This document shows, in pieces, positions 26,626 to 35,116 of a DNA stretch of 64,000 bases. How positions within the stretch are numbered: position 1 is the stretch's first letter; the number at the start of each line of letters is the position of its first letter. A model generated the notes under the pieces. It searched no databases. It had not been told where the DNA came from and saw only the letters and a program-made list of their open reading frames with translations. Source of the DNA: Natribaculum breve (lineage in GTDB: Archaea; Halobacteriota; Halobacteria; Halobacteriales; Natrialbaceae); NCBI RefSeq assembly GCF_023008585.1, contig NZ_CP095393.1, positions 40,650-104,649 of the forward strand, read 5' to 3'. The position numbers were made by a program, and so were the translations under genes.

Positions 26626-27561
26626 ATGGCTACAAGCAGCAGCTCCCGGGAAACGTTCGATGATTCGGACACCCGGCACGACGAGATGCACAGTACGATC
26701 GAAGCATGGATTCAGGACCTCGTCAATGAGGTTGATGACGCCGTCTCGAGCGAGCAGTTCAAAGAGTGGTTAGATGTCCAGAGTCGCTTCCACGACTACT
26801 CGCACCGAAACACGCTGTTGATCAAACTCCAGTGTCCGCAGGCAACGCGCGTTGCCGGCTATCGAACATGGCAAAACGAGTTCGACCGGCACGTGAAAGA
26901 AGGGGAGACGGCGATCTGGATCTGGGCACCCATCATCGCAAAGCAGTGTCCTGACTGTGGGAACTCCCCGTCGTACCACGAGCGCAGTGACTGTGAATAC
27001 GATGAAACCCCTCCGGACAGCTGGGAAAAAGGACTCGTCGGCTTTCGGCCAGCACCCGTCTTTGATATTTCGCAGACTGACGGCGAGCCACTGCCCGACC
27101 TCGAGACAGAAGCCAGAGGACAGGCTGAAGAGTTGGTTCCCGCACTCCTCGAGGCAGCAAACTCACTCGAAGTAGACGTAGAGGTCGTGTCACCCCAGGA
27201 CTGGTCGCATGGGAGTGCCAAGGGAATCTGTGAGTACCGCCCTCAAAAGCAGCCACGCGTCGCCGTCCGTGATCGTGAGAACGAGGCTGACCTCGCCGTC
27301 ACGCTCGTTCACGAGTACGCGCATGCGCTGTTACACGGTGATGTCGACGACGAGGATGAGCGATCGAAACGTGAACTCGAGGCCGAAGCGGTCGGCTACA
27401 TCGTTGGACGGTACTTCGAGTTGGATACCAGTGGGTCAGCGTTGTACCTTGCCGCGTGGCACGGAGACGAACCGGAGACGATCCTCGACCGGCTTGAGCG
27501 AATCAGTTCGACCGCCCAGGAGATCATCGACATCGTCAGTGAAGAGGTCGACGATGAGTGA
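26626..27561 (+). CDS. ArdC-like antirestriction protein with metallopeptidase domain
   Basis: A 311-residue protein. The N-terminal 100 residues match the ArdC ssDNA-binding domain (FHDYSHRNTLLIKLQCPQAT, then GYRTWQNEFDRHVKEGETAI and WIWAPI). A CPDC/SDC zinc-like insert lies near 108-125. HEYAH at about 229-233 is an HExxH zinc-protease site, and a downstream Glu in ELEAEAVGYIVGRYF may be the third ligand. ArdC proteins protect incoming plasmid DNA from restriction. A ghost copy of its leader is at 18425-18539. The next gene overlaps its end by eight bases. Confidence 0.85.
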   Translation: MATSSSSRETFDDSDTRHDEMHSTIEAWIQDLVNEVDDAVSSEQFKEWLDVQSRFHDYSHRNTLLIKLQCPQATRVAGYRTWQNEFDRHVKEGETAIWIWAPIIAKQCPDCGNSPSYHERSDCEYDETPPDSWEKGLVGFRPAPVFDISQTDGEPLPDLETEARGQAEELVPALLEAANSLEVDVEVVSPQDWSHGSAKGICEYRPQKQPRVAVRDRENEADLAVTLVHEYAHALLHGDVDDEDERSKRELEAEAVGYIVGRYFELDTSGSALYLAAWHGDEPETILDRLERISSTAQEIIDIVSEEVDDE

Positions 27562-27778
27562 TCGACCGCTTCTGCTCGAGATCATCACTGCACTCGAGGA
27601 ACAGGGCCTCGATCAAGACGAGTACCAACTACAGCGGATGATCGACGCCGAAGCCCTCGAGCGGCTTGTAGATTCGACGGGCCCACAGACCGATACTGAT
27701 CTCGAGATTCGATACTCGGTTGGTGAGTTCTGTGTGGTAGTGACACCATCTGATGAGGTCACGGTCAAGGTTTCGTAG
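27554..27778 (+). CDS. HalOD1-type small protein
   Basis: A 74-residue protein with LLLEIITALEEQGLDQDEYQ, then MIDAEALERLV and LEIRYSVGEFCVVVTPSDEV. The helix-strand order is that of HalOD1 output-like domains, which are restricted to haloarchaea. It overlaps the ArdC-like gene and is probably its translational partner. Function unknown. Confidence 0.7.
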   Translation: MSDRPLLLEIITALEEQGLDQDEYQLQRMIDAEALERLVDSTGPQTDTDLEIRYSVGEFCVVVTPSDEVTVKVS

Positions 27779-27876
27779 AACGGGATGCCAAAACAAGGCC
27801 GTCATAGATTATCTCATCTGTTGAGCTGGTAATCGAAATAAATGATAAGTACAGGAGAAGCAGGTAACGGCCACGA

Positions 27877-28197
27877 CTACTTAGCTGCTATTGCCCTTTG
27901 TGCCTGTAATCCACGAATAATTGCTCCGATTCCAATGATGGCGGTAAGTCCTCTAATGAGAAGACTTGATTCGCCGAGGATAAGTACTGCAACAAGAGCG
28001 AGGAGCATCACTCCGAATCCAATCATCACATAGCCGTACATCAATGGACGTATCATTATGAGTGAAATCCCAAAACATACGATTAGTCCGACTACAGGGA
28101 TTAGAAGACCTATATCGTAGAAGGAATACCCGACAGTAACCGCTGTCAGAAGAAAGAACATAATTCCACCATACAAATATTTCCACTTGTCTTTCAT
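27877..28197 (-). CDS. Small four-helix membrane protein
   Basis: A 106-residue protein made almost entirely of four hydrophobic segments (about 9-27, 29-50, 52-74 and 80-98), with charged ends. No motif tells its function. The start ATG at 28197 gives a MKDKWKYLYGG positive-inside N-terminus. It lies alone between the ArdC operon and the helicase. Confidence 0.65.
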   Translation of the reverse strand: MKDKWKYLYGGIMFFLLTAVTVGYSFYDIGLLIPVVGLIVCFGISLIMIRPLMYGYVMIGFGVMLLALVAVLILGESSLLIRGLTAIIGIGAIIRGLQAQRAIAAK

Positions 28198-28394
28198 AAT
28201 AGCACTGGAGTAGAAGGCTCACATATTCTTTCTGGTGTTCCGTTCGCAGATCCATTTGTCGGCCGATTCATCGAGAAGTAGAGGTAATTAACCTCATGAG
28301 AAGTGGTCTGTGACACACTCTATCAAAACTACTAGCCATGTGATGACTTCACTGAACGGGAAGATTTAGGACTCAGTGCTTCGTTCTGATCGAC

Positions 28395-30653
28395 ATGTCT
28401 TTCCTCTTCGAGAGTGCGATCGGCAAGTTCGACCTCTCGAGTGCTGCCCTCCATTCACCGGCAGACGAGACGTTCGAACCGGTGCGTGATGACCCCATTC
28501 CAATCGATGGGATCGTTGAATATGCGAGCTACCACGACCAACTCGCACATCCCGAGAAAGACGACTGGATTGTGGTTCCACTCCATGCGCGCAATAGCGC
28601 AGCACTCTCGGGCGAATATCTCGCCTTCACAGAACACGCACTTCATGGCGACATTTTCATCTACGATGATGGCGACGACTATGCTTCGGTCGATCAAGAC
28701 ACGTTTGCCGTCTCGTCGCTAGCCGACCGGGTACGCTTCTGGCACTCCGATTACGCACCTGACGATCCGCCGTCGTACTTCGACTCACCCATTGCAGAGC
28801 GGGAACCACCGCGAAATCCGCTTTCTGACGACAACGACACGGACACCTTCTTTGACGAACTCGAGTCGTTTGTCCAAGCGGAGATGGATGCCCAACGTGA
28901 TGAAAACCGAGCGAAAGCAGCCGCGTCGACGCCCGAGGCACTCCGTGCCGAGGGGTTCGGTGCGATTCCATCACTTGCATCCCTCGGCCAACCAGAAGAC
29001 GGTGTCTATCGATTCAGAATCGATGGCGGACAAGTAGATCGGCAGCATGACACGTATCGAGTCGTCCAGAGCGAATTCCGGATCTTCGAAGGAAACGAAG
29101 TGCTCCTCCACCCACCAAGTAAAGAACACTCACCAGACGCATTCCCGATTCCAGCGACAGTCGATGCGATCGAGGGACTAACCGTCAGTCTCGCTATCGA
29201 CTGGTATACGATCGAGAACCGGTCAGCTGTCGGTGCGTTCCTCCGCCAGAAGCGACGGGATTTTGCACTCACTCAACTGTTAAATCCCGTTCCGTACGAG
29301 CGCGAACTTGCTGCGATTACGCGCGTTCGCGAGCGTGATGATCAACGCGCGCTCTTGACAGGCGACACAGCAGTCACCTTCGGGGACACGGCTGGTGTCA
29401 AGAGTAGTCAGCAAGACGTCGAACTGAATCAAGAACAGGAGCTTGCAGTGTCCTGTGCCCTCCTTGCTGATCACCTCTTCTGCATTCATGGACCACCAGG
29501 CACAGGCAAGACGCGAACGCTCGTCGAAGTCGTCAGACGGTCAGTCGAGGCTGGGGACGACGTCCTCGTCTGTGCCGATTCGAACCAAGCAGTCGACAAT
29601 CTCGTTGCTGGCTCGAGTACAGCGACTGAGACCGACGACCGATCACTGCACGCCCATGCACAACACGGTGCCGGCGAGTTCGTACTCCGACGCGTGAACG
29701 CCAGCAGATCATCAAATGAAGTCGTTAGCACCCAGTATGCTACCTGCGACGGACTAGCCGATGTTGTCGCAGCGACGAACAGCAGCGCAGCGACCCTTGA
29801 GCGAGAGTTCGATGTGCTCGTCCTCGACGAGGCGACACAGGCGACATGCACCGCCTCGTGTATTCCGCTTGCGCGAGCGGACAAAGTGATCCTCGCAGGC
29901 GATCACAAGCAATTGCCGCCATTCAGTGCAACCGAGGAGCCGCCGGAGTCTGCAGCCGGTCTCTCCCTGTTCGAACACCTCTACGCTGACGGCGGTATTT
30001 ACGAGGGTGTCGGTATCCAGCTCCGAACGCAGTACCGGATGCATCGCGATATCGCCTGGTTTCCGAACAGCCGCTTCTACGACCGGGCCCTGCGGCAAGG
30101 GCGTGACGTTACCGCACTTGAGGACCGTCCGGCGTTCGTCAGCTATGATATCGGTGGGAGCGAGGAGACGATCGATCACTCCAAGCGCAACGACGCAGAG
30201 GTGCGACTCGTTGCCCATATCGTCGGTGAACTGCTCGCCGATGCAGCTCTCAGCCCATCCGAAGTCGGCGTCATTACGCCATACACGGCCCAGGCTAACG
30301 CTATTCGAAAGAAGTTAGCGAGACATATTGATTCTGGAAGGGACATCACGGTCGACACGATCGACTCCTTCCAAGGAAGCGAAAAGGTCGCAATCGTAAT
30401 TTCGCTAGTTCGAAGTAACGCAGCGAGCGAGACAGGCTTCCTCGGGCGCCCCATTGACGGTCCTCGGCGATTGAACGTCGCGATGACTCGCGCCCAGCGG
30501 TTCTGTGCGATCGTCGGCGACTGGTACACGTTACGCTCATCCGCAGACGGCACCGACGAAAACACTGGCCTGTACGACGATCTCTACTCATTCCTCGAGA
30601 GCACCGGGAGACTACGTCAAGTCGAACCAGAGTTCATTCCTGTTCCCAAGTGA
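28395..30653 (+). CDS. Upf1/Dna2-like superfamily 1 helicase
   Basis: A 752-residue protein. The helicase core begins near residue 345 with NQEQELAVSCALL. Walker A GPPGTGKT is at about 366-373, the DEAT box at about 478-481 and GDHKQLPPF at about 498. TQYRMHRDIAWFPN, VITPYTAQ, TIDSFQGSE and LNVAMTRAQ follow. This is the AAA_11/AAA_12 Upf1-Dna2 group of RNA or DNA helicases. The N-terminal 340 residues carry an extra beta-rich region without a named domain. The GHKL ATPase gene starts 41 bases downstream, so the pair probably acts together. Confidence 0.9.
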   Translation: MSFLFESAIGKFDLSSAALHSPADETFEPVRDDPIPIDGIVEYASYHDQLAHPEKDDWIVVPLHARNSAALSGEYLAFTEHALHGDIFIYDDGDDYASVDQDTFAVSSLADRVRFWHSDYAPDDPPSYFDSPIAEREPPRNPLSDDNDTDTFFDELESFVQAEMDAQRDENRAKAAASTPEALRAEGFGAIPSLASLGQPEDGVYRFRIDGGQVDRQHDTYRVVQSEFRIFEGNEVLLHPPSKEHSPDAFPIPATVDAIEGLTVSLAIDWYTIENRSAVGAFLRQKRRDFALTQLLNPVPYERELAAITRVRERDDQRALLTGDTAVTFGDTAGVKSSQQDVELNQEQELAVSCALLADHLFCIHGPPGTGKTRTLVEVVRRSVEAGDDVLVCADSNQAVDNLVAGSSTATETDDRSLHAHAQHGAGEFVLRRVNASRSSNEVVSTQYATCDGLADVVAATNSSAATLEREFDVLVLDEATQATCTASCIPLARADKVILAGDHKQLPPFSATEEPPESAAGLSLFEHLYADGGIYEGVGIQLRTQYRMHRDIAWFPNSRFYDRALRQGRDVTALEDRPAFVSYDIGGSEETIDHSKRNDAEVRLVAHIVGELLADAALSPSEVGVITPYTAQANAIRKKLARHIDSGRDITVDTIDSFQGSEKVAIVISLVRSNAASETGFLGRPIDGPRRLNVAMTRAQRFCAIVGDWYTLRSSADGTDENTGLYDDLYSFLESTGRLRQVEPEFIPVPK

Positions 30654-30694
30654 CCGCACGGTTCGGTTTCTGTGGTGCCACATGGGTGGACACC

Positions 30695-32401
30695 ATGACA
30701 GAACATCCGACGCTATCGGAGTTCGCCACGAACGAAGCGACTGACTCGAGGCCGGTCAGTCAGCCATCGACTGACGAGACCGTGACGATGACGGCTGACG
30801 AGCGGGTTGCAACGTACCTCATCGAAGACCAAATGGCGGATCTCACAGACGCGATTCGCGAAGCTGTCCAAAACGGCATCGACAGTCCTGGGTCATCCCG
30901 TGTGTTGGTCAGCATCTCACCTGAGCGATCGATCATCCTTGACGACGGTGCTGGCGTTGACCTCGAGTCGACCGACGGGAGACGCAACCTCTCAGTGCTG
31001 GGTGCAGGAAGCAAGCAACGGTCGGACGACGAGACGATCGGTGAGTGGGGCATCGGCAAGGGTGCGATCATCGCGAAGGGGGCCGTTCGCATCTGGAGTC
31101 ACGACACCGCATTGTGTTTCGACTACCGAGATCGACGCGACTCGGGGCCGTGGGCGGACATCAGCAGGCGTGATGGCCAGCTCGTGGACGCTGAGCACCA
31201 TCTCGAGGGGATGCTCGTCGAGATCGATCACTACGAAGACGAAGTTCCGGATCCGGACAGCTACCGGTGGCGGCGCTACGTTCGTGATCTTCGCAAGCGC
31301 TTCGCGTACGTGCAGTCACGAACAGGCGTCTCGGTCGTGATCAATGGCGAACCGGTTGACAAGGGCGATCCACTCGAGGCAGTGGCGGACTCGTCACATC
31401 CGTCACTCACACGCGAAACTGACGATGCGATTATCGCACTCGAGTACACGCCCCACGAGGGGCTCGATATCTACAGTAATGGGCTGTATGTGACGACAAA
31501 ACGCGAGTACGGACTCGGTGGCGTGGCCGTCTCGAAGGGGAATCTGACGCTGAACTTTGCGCGCAACGACATCCAGTCGGGCTGTGACCGCTGGCAGCGA
31601 ATCGACAACGCCCTCGAGCAGGCGCGTGACGATCTATATGCTGAGGTCTCGGACGATCGGCTGACTGCCGAGAGTCGAGAAGTGATGGTTGAAGCGATGG
31701 TCTCCGAGTTATCGGACGAGCAGTGGGCCGATCGTAAGCTGTTCCAGCTGGCGACCGAGTCCCGTATCAGTCTCGAGGAGATACAGGCAGCCCCGAATAT
31801 TGGATGGATCGACGGTACCCAGAAAGGCGGGGACAAACTCGTTGAGCGTGGCTACATCGTCCTCGATACGAGTGATGCAGCGACCCAGCGGCTTCGCGAC
31901 CTCGCCACTGACGAGGACACATCGATAACGGTGCCAGAGACGTTCGATGTTGGCAAGCAAGCAGAGTCAGAGGGCGTCTGGACTGGCTATCATCGCATCG
32001 AGAATGAATCGCAGTTGAACGCTGATCAGCGGCGCTATCTCCGCTTCGCTCGAGTGCTCGCACGAGAGCTTGGGATTGAGCGAGATGTGTACTACGGCGA
32101 GGCGAGTGCCGATGCCTGGACTGACGGTAGGACGTACATCGTGATCACCGACTCAGCCGTGACGAGCCGCCAGCGTGCAGTCTGGATGCACGATCTGTAT
32201 CTCGTGATGTTACACGAGGCAGCCCACGAGACCTCGAGTCGGGATCGACCCTCACACGGGCATCACTTCGAGAGTTCGTATCGGTCGCTCGTGGAGGATC
32301 CGGGTAATCGAAGTTCGTTCGCGAAGCTTGTTCAGCAGGTCGTCGACGAGGGGTTTCAGTCCATGTTCAAGAAATACGAGGCCACACTGAGATTCGAGTG
32401 A
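30695..32401 (+). CDS. GHKL ATPase with C-terminal HExxH motif
   Basis: A 568-residue protein. The N-terminal domain has a Bergerat ATP fold: REAVQNGIDS (E56/N60), ILDDGAGVD (D84, G86) and GEWGIGKGA (116-124), as in Hsp90/MutL/histidine kinase ATPases. The middle lacks a recognised domain. Near residue 507 the motif HEAAH appears, followed by HGHHFESSYRSLVED, which fits a zinc metallopeptidase. ATG 30695 is preferred; a GTG at 30650 would overlap the helicase stop. It probably senses or remodels something in an ATP-dependent way with the helicase before it. Defence is a possible role. Confidence 0.75.
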   Translation: MTEHPTLSEFATNEATDSRPVSQPSTDETVTMTADERVATYLIEDQMADLTDAIREAVQNGIDSPGSSRVLVSISPERSIILDDGAGVDLESTDGRRNLSVLGAGSKQRSDDETIGEWGIGKGAIIAKGAVRIWSHDTALCFDYRDRRDSGPWADISRRDGQLVDAEHHLEGMLVEIDHYEDEVPDPDSYRWRRYVRDLRKRFAYVQSRTGVSVVINGEPVDKGDPLEAVADSSHPSLTRETDDAIIALEYTPHEGLDIYSNGLYVTTKREYGLGGVAVSKGNLTLNFARNDIQSGCDRWQRIDNALEQARDDLYAEVSDDRLTAESREVMVEAMVSELSDEQWADRKLFQLATESRISLEEIQAAPNIGWIDGTQKGGDKLVERGYIVLDTSDAATQRLRDLATDEDTSITVPETFDVGKQAESEGVWTGYHRIENESQLNADQRRYLRFARVLARELGIERDVYYGEASADAWTDGRTYIVITDSAVTSRQRAVWMHDLYLVMLHEAAHETSSRDRPSHGHHFESSYRSLVEDPGNRSSFAKLVQQVVDEGFQSMFKKYEATLRFE

Positions 32402-32448
32402 TCAACAACAACCGAGGTCGTCTTGAGGGGCAATTTTATTTATCTGTG

Positions 32449-32464
32449 GGTACACTGTATGTAC
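32449..32464 (+). promoter_or_regulatory. Dyad operator of the second RHH/PIN pair
   Basis: GGTACACTGTATGTAC carries GTAC half-sites around ACTGTAT and ends 11 bases before ATG 32476. A TATA-like TTTATTTA lies at about 32436. The first RHH pair also has TGTACA in its operator. Autorepression by the RHH protein is expected. Confidence 0.45.
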
Positions 32465-32475
32465 AGAGAGCAACT

Positions 32476-32778
32476 ATGGGAACGACTCGAGTAAACTTCC
32501 GAATTCCAGATGAATTAGTCGAGAAGGCCGATGTCGCAGCGAAGATTACTCACAAGAATAGGACGGAGATTGTGACTGAGGCACTTCGATCCTATCTAGA
32601 CGAAATCGAAGACGAGGACGCGTTCAACGAAGAGATCGTCGAGCTATATCTTGAAGACGAGATCGGTTTTGATGTCCTCAAGACGTTTATTGGTCGCCAA
32701 GACGCCGAAGCGGTTCGTACCTCAAAAGCCGTTCTTGACCAAGGTGAGGATCTCGCCGACGAGCTTGCGGGGCTGTAG
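32476..32778 (+). CDS. RHH-type antitoxin-like protein (second pair)
   Basis: A 100-residue protein, TTRVNFRIPDELVEKADVAA, then KNRTEIVTEALRSYL, the classic RHH strand and helices. An acidic tail follows, with YLEDEIGFDVLKTFIG shared with the first pair at 323-625. ATG 32476 follows the dyad site. The PIN gene begins six bases after its stop. It should neutralise that toxin and repress the operon. Confidence 0.8.
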   Translation: MGTTRVNFRIPDELVEKADVAAKITHKNRTEIVTEALRSYLDEIEDEDAFNEEIVELYLEDEIGFDVLKTFIGRQDAEAVRTSKAVLDQGEDLADELAGL

Positions 32779-32784
32779 CTGGCA

Positions 32785-33276
32785 ATGATTGTTGCCGATA
32801 CGAGTGCACTTATTTCGTTAGCCACAGCCGAGGTAGTTGACCTTGTCTTCGCTGAGTTCGAGGTTCACACGACGAGTGTGATTACGCAAGAACTCGAAAA
32901 GACAGCTGAGTACGACGATCCACATGGACAGGCAGCTCAGAATGTGCTCGAGCAGCAGGCGCAATTCTCTGTTCACACCGTTGACGGAGAACAATTTGAG
33001 TCATCAACGATCGATCAGGGGGAGGCAAGTTGTATTCGGTTGGAAGAGCAGCTTGAACCTGCATTTCTTCTGACCGACGACCTCCGAGCACTCCCAGAGA
33101 TTCAGAATCTCACAACTGCCAAGGTCGCACTCTCGCCAATTGTACTCCGGGCGCTCGTCAAGCGGGGCGTACTTGAACCAAAGAACGCTCAGAATCGACT
33201 TGAACAGATTGCCCAGACCCGAGACTGGCTTGGTGCGCCGATCTACCGTCGTGCAAGACAGCTCCTTGACGAATAG
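32785..33276 (+). CDS. PIN-domain toxin-like protein (second pair)
   Basis: A 163-residue protein, MIVADTSALISLATAEV, then QGEASCIRLEEQLEPAFLLT and DDLRAL, a PIN-type acidic pattern. It is clearly related to the protein at 626-1138 (same length, same VADxSALxSL start, same YRRARQLLDE end). It is predicted to be an RNase toxin. The two long PIN proteins form their own branch apart from the short VapC at 26101. Confidence 0.8.
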   Translation: MIVADTSALISLATAEVVDLVFAEFEVHTTSVITQELEKTAEYDDPHGQAAQNVLEQQAQFSVHTVDGEQFESSTIDQGEASCIRLEEQLEPAFLLTDDLRALPEIQNLTTAKVALSPIVLRALVKRGVLEPKNAQNRLEQIAQTRDWLGAPIYRRARQLLDE

Positions 33277-33549
33277 CTAACAATGCTTATCTGGGGATGT
33301 CACCCGAAGTTCATTCTCGACTTCGTAGAAGTAGCCTCGTTCGAGGAGTCGGGTAAGTGCATGCTCAACGTCCCGTTTCTCGAGTGCTAACTCTGAATCG
33401 GAGATCAGGATGTCGGTGGCATCGTCGTAGTCGATCAGTGGAACACTGTCTTCTCGCTGGTCTGGCTGACATGCCTGCGTACACAGCCGGTCATAGCACT
33501 CGAGAATCCACTCCGGAAGTGGTGGGCGTGGATCTGTGACGCGAGCCAT
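33277..33549 (-). CDS. Small winged-helix-like hypothetical protein
   Basis: A 90-residue protein, MARVTDPRPPLPEWILECYD, then DYDDATDILISDSELALEKR and VEHALTRLLERGYFYEVENE. The last part looks like a winged-helix recognition helix and wing. Its stop abuts that of the PIN gene, so the two are convergent. A regulator is likely. No precise family. Confidence 0.6.
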   Translation of the reverse strand: MARVTDPRPPLPEWILECYDRLCTQACQPDQREDSVPLIDYDDATDILISDSELALEKRDVEHALTRLLERGYFYEVENELRVTSPDKHC

Positions 33550-33773
33550 TGCAGTTCTGTCTCGTTGTTTCGAGAGTTATCCGCTTAACAGTATCCGTCG
33601 CATGCGCTCCTCTCGCAGGAACAGTGTACACCCTTGTTAAATTGAACTGACCATTTCTACCATGTTGTTGAGCGGCGCGGAGAGACAGATACCGAAGGTA
33701 TTCCCGAACGCAGCAAAGCATCACTGCAGGCCGGTCTCGAGTTCGTCGACAGCTTCTGCCATACACACAAAGA

Positions 33774-34432
33774 CAGCGTGTCATAGAATGCTTCTCGTCC
33801 CCGTTGAAGTGATAGATACAGGAAGATCACATACCGATCAAAACTCTCCCAGTACTACCGTATCTTGAACAGTTACTCTGCCACATCAGTGTGACACTCT
33901 GCGGTACGAATCGGACATTCGGAATTGTGCGTCACAAATGACGGCCCATCTTTGCGTATCTCGGCTACAATTCCCAAACAGTCTTCATAGTCTGAGGTAG
34001 CGAGAGTATTCCGTTCACCATCCACGTGTCGGATCATCACCGTTAACGGAGCATCCGGCCAGACGCAATCGAGCGTAAGCATATCTGGATCCGTCAGAAT
34101 CTCATGGGTTTCCAGATAAGCTACTTCCTCGGTGTCATCTCGTTCTATTCTAACGTCCACCGTTACAGACTCGCTAAGAGGGTTTATCAAATGGAGGCTC
34201 TGCAACGTGGCATATGAATCCCCAGCAAGAAACATACAGCCTGCTGTGGCACCAATTCCACCACTCGCAGCAAGACTAAGAAACCGCCGTCGCTTCATAT
34301 TATCACTTACTTGTGGTCTAATAAATACTTCACTGACCAACGGGTCGATATGTTTGCAGGATCTATCCAACAGCCTATTCGGCGAACTTTTTGTGAAAAT
34401 AACTTCCTTGAGGACAGTTCTATGACACGCTC
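33774..34432. mobile_element. 659-bp IS-end-bounded cargo element with 8-bp TSD
   Basis: The element begins CAGCGTGTCATAGAATG at 33774, and its right end, read on the minus strand, is GAGCGTGTCATAGAAC. The shared terminal 14-mer is AGCGTGTCATAGAA. On both outer sides lies the same 8-mer CACAAAGA (33766-33773 and 34433-34440), a perfect target-site duplication. The ends match the transposase-linked terminus at 7955-7970 in 15 of 16 bases. No transposase is inside; the only gene is the Tat-lipoprotein at 33873-34298. It is a non-autonomous transposon mobilised in trans by an IS5 (ISH1-group-like) transposase, whose group makes 8-bp duplications. Confidence 0.8.
33873..34298 (-). CDS. Tat-dependent lipoprotein carried by the element
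   Basis: A 141-residue protein starting MKRRRFLSLAASGGIGATAG, a twin-arginine signal, followed by a lipobox cysteine (ATAGC, Cys at about 21). The mature part is beta-rich (LHLINPLSESVTVDVRIERD, then TLDCVWPDAPLTVMIRHVDG) with a few cysteines and looks like a small secreted beta-sandwich. ATG 34298 is chosen since it gives the signal; the upstream frame lacks it. It lies wholly inside the transposon and has its own TATA-like GTATTTATTAG near 34320. Function unknown. Confidence 0.75.
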   Translation of the reverse strand: MKRRRFLSLAASGGIGATAGCMFLAGDSYATLQSLHLINPLSESVTVDVRIERDDTEEVAYLETHEILTDPDMLTLDCVWPDAPLTVMIRHVDGERNTLATSDYEDCLGIVAEIRKDGPSFVTHNSECPIRTAECHTDVAE

Positions 34433-34564
34433 CACAAAGATGGTAGATCACAAAGCCATACAGGACAGCCACAAGCGCCTCAAAAGAACAGTGAGTGGTC
34501 ACGGGTGTGTCTGAGTGCGAAACGAGCGGAATTACTTAACGTTCAGAGGCTCGACACGACAAGT

Positions 34565-34822
34565 ATGGCTGGACAGCCATCTTCACGTCCGACGAGAGCA
34601 CTGAAAGCAGGTGGGCCACCAGCGGCCATCACCGCAGCTATCGGCGCTGGAGCAACTGGCGTCGCCGGCAACGGGATCAAAGCACAAACGAAACCCATCG
34701 CCGATGGCGTCGCACAGACCATCGGCCTCGGCCCGCAGTTGGGACCCGTCCTGCTTCTGGTACTCGCTGTGCTCGTACTCGTCGTCGCGTTCGTCGTTCC
34801 CGGCATCTTCGAGGGCACGTGA
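34565..34822 (+). CDS. Small glycine-rich membrane protein
   Basis: An 85-residue protein with an Ala/Gly-rich helix (AAITAAIGAGATGVAGNGIK) and one strong C-terminal transmembrane helix (VLLLVLAVLVLVVAFVVPGI). ATG 34565 lies at the expected distance after an AT-rich string. No family is recognised. The intergenic region 34823-35116 that follows shows nothing clear. Confidence 0.5.
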   Translation: MAGQPSSRPTRALKAGGPPAAITAAIGAGATGVAGNGIKAQTKPIADGVAQTIGLGPQLGPVLLLVLAVLVLVVAFVVPGIFEGT

Positions 34823-35116
34823 CGTAGTTCGTCCTGACGTAGCTGAGTAGGCGAGTAGAGAGGCGAGAGAACTTCAGCTAGTTCTATCCAGGGATATCTC
34901 CACAGCATTCTCGAGAGGGTTCCGGTGACAGCTGGCGTCTTCAGGGACACCCACAGGGAAGTCCTTGGAGTAAGACCGACAACGACCGATCAAATGACGT
35001 ACTACAGAGTAACAGTACACTGCATACAACCGCTCATAGGGTGGATATTAGGTGGCGGAGAGTGATACCCTTCTCAGGGATTGTGAGTAGTCGGGAGACA
35101 CCTTCACCTGTCGACG

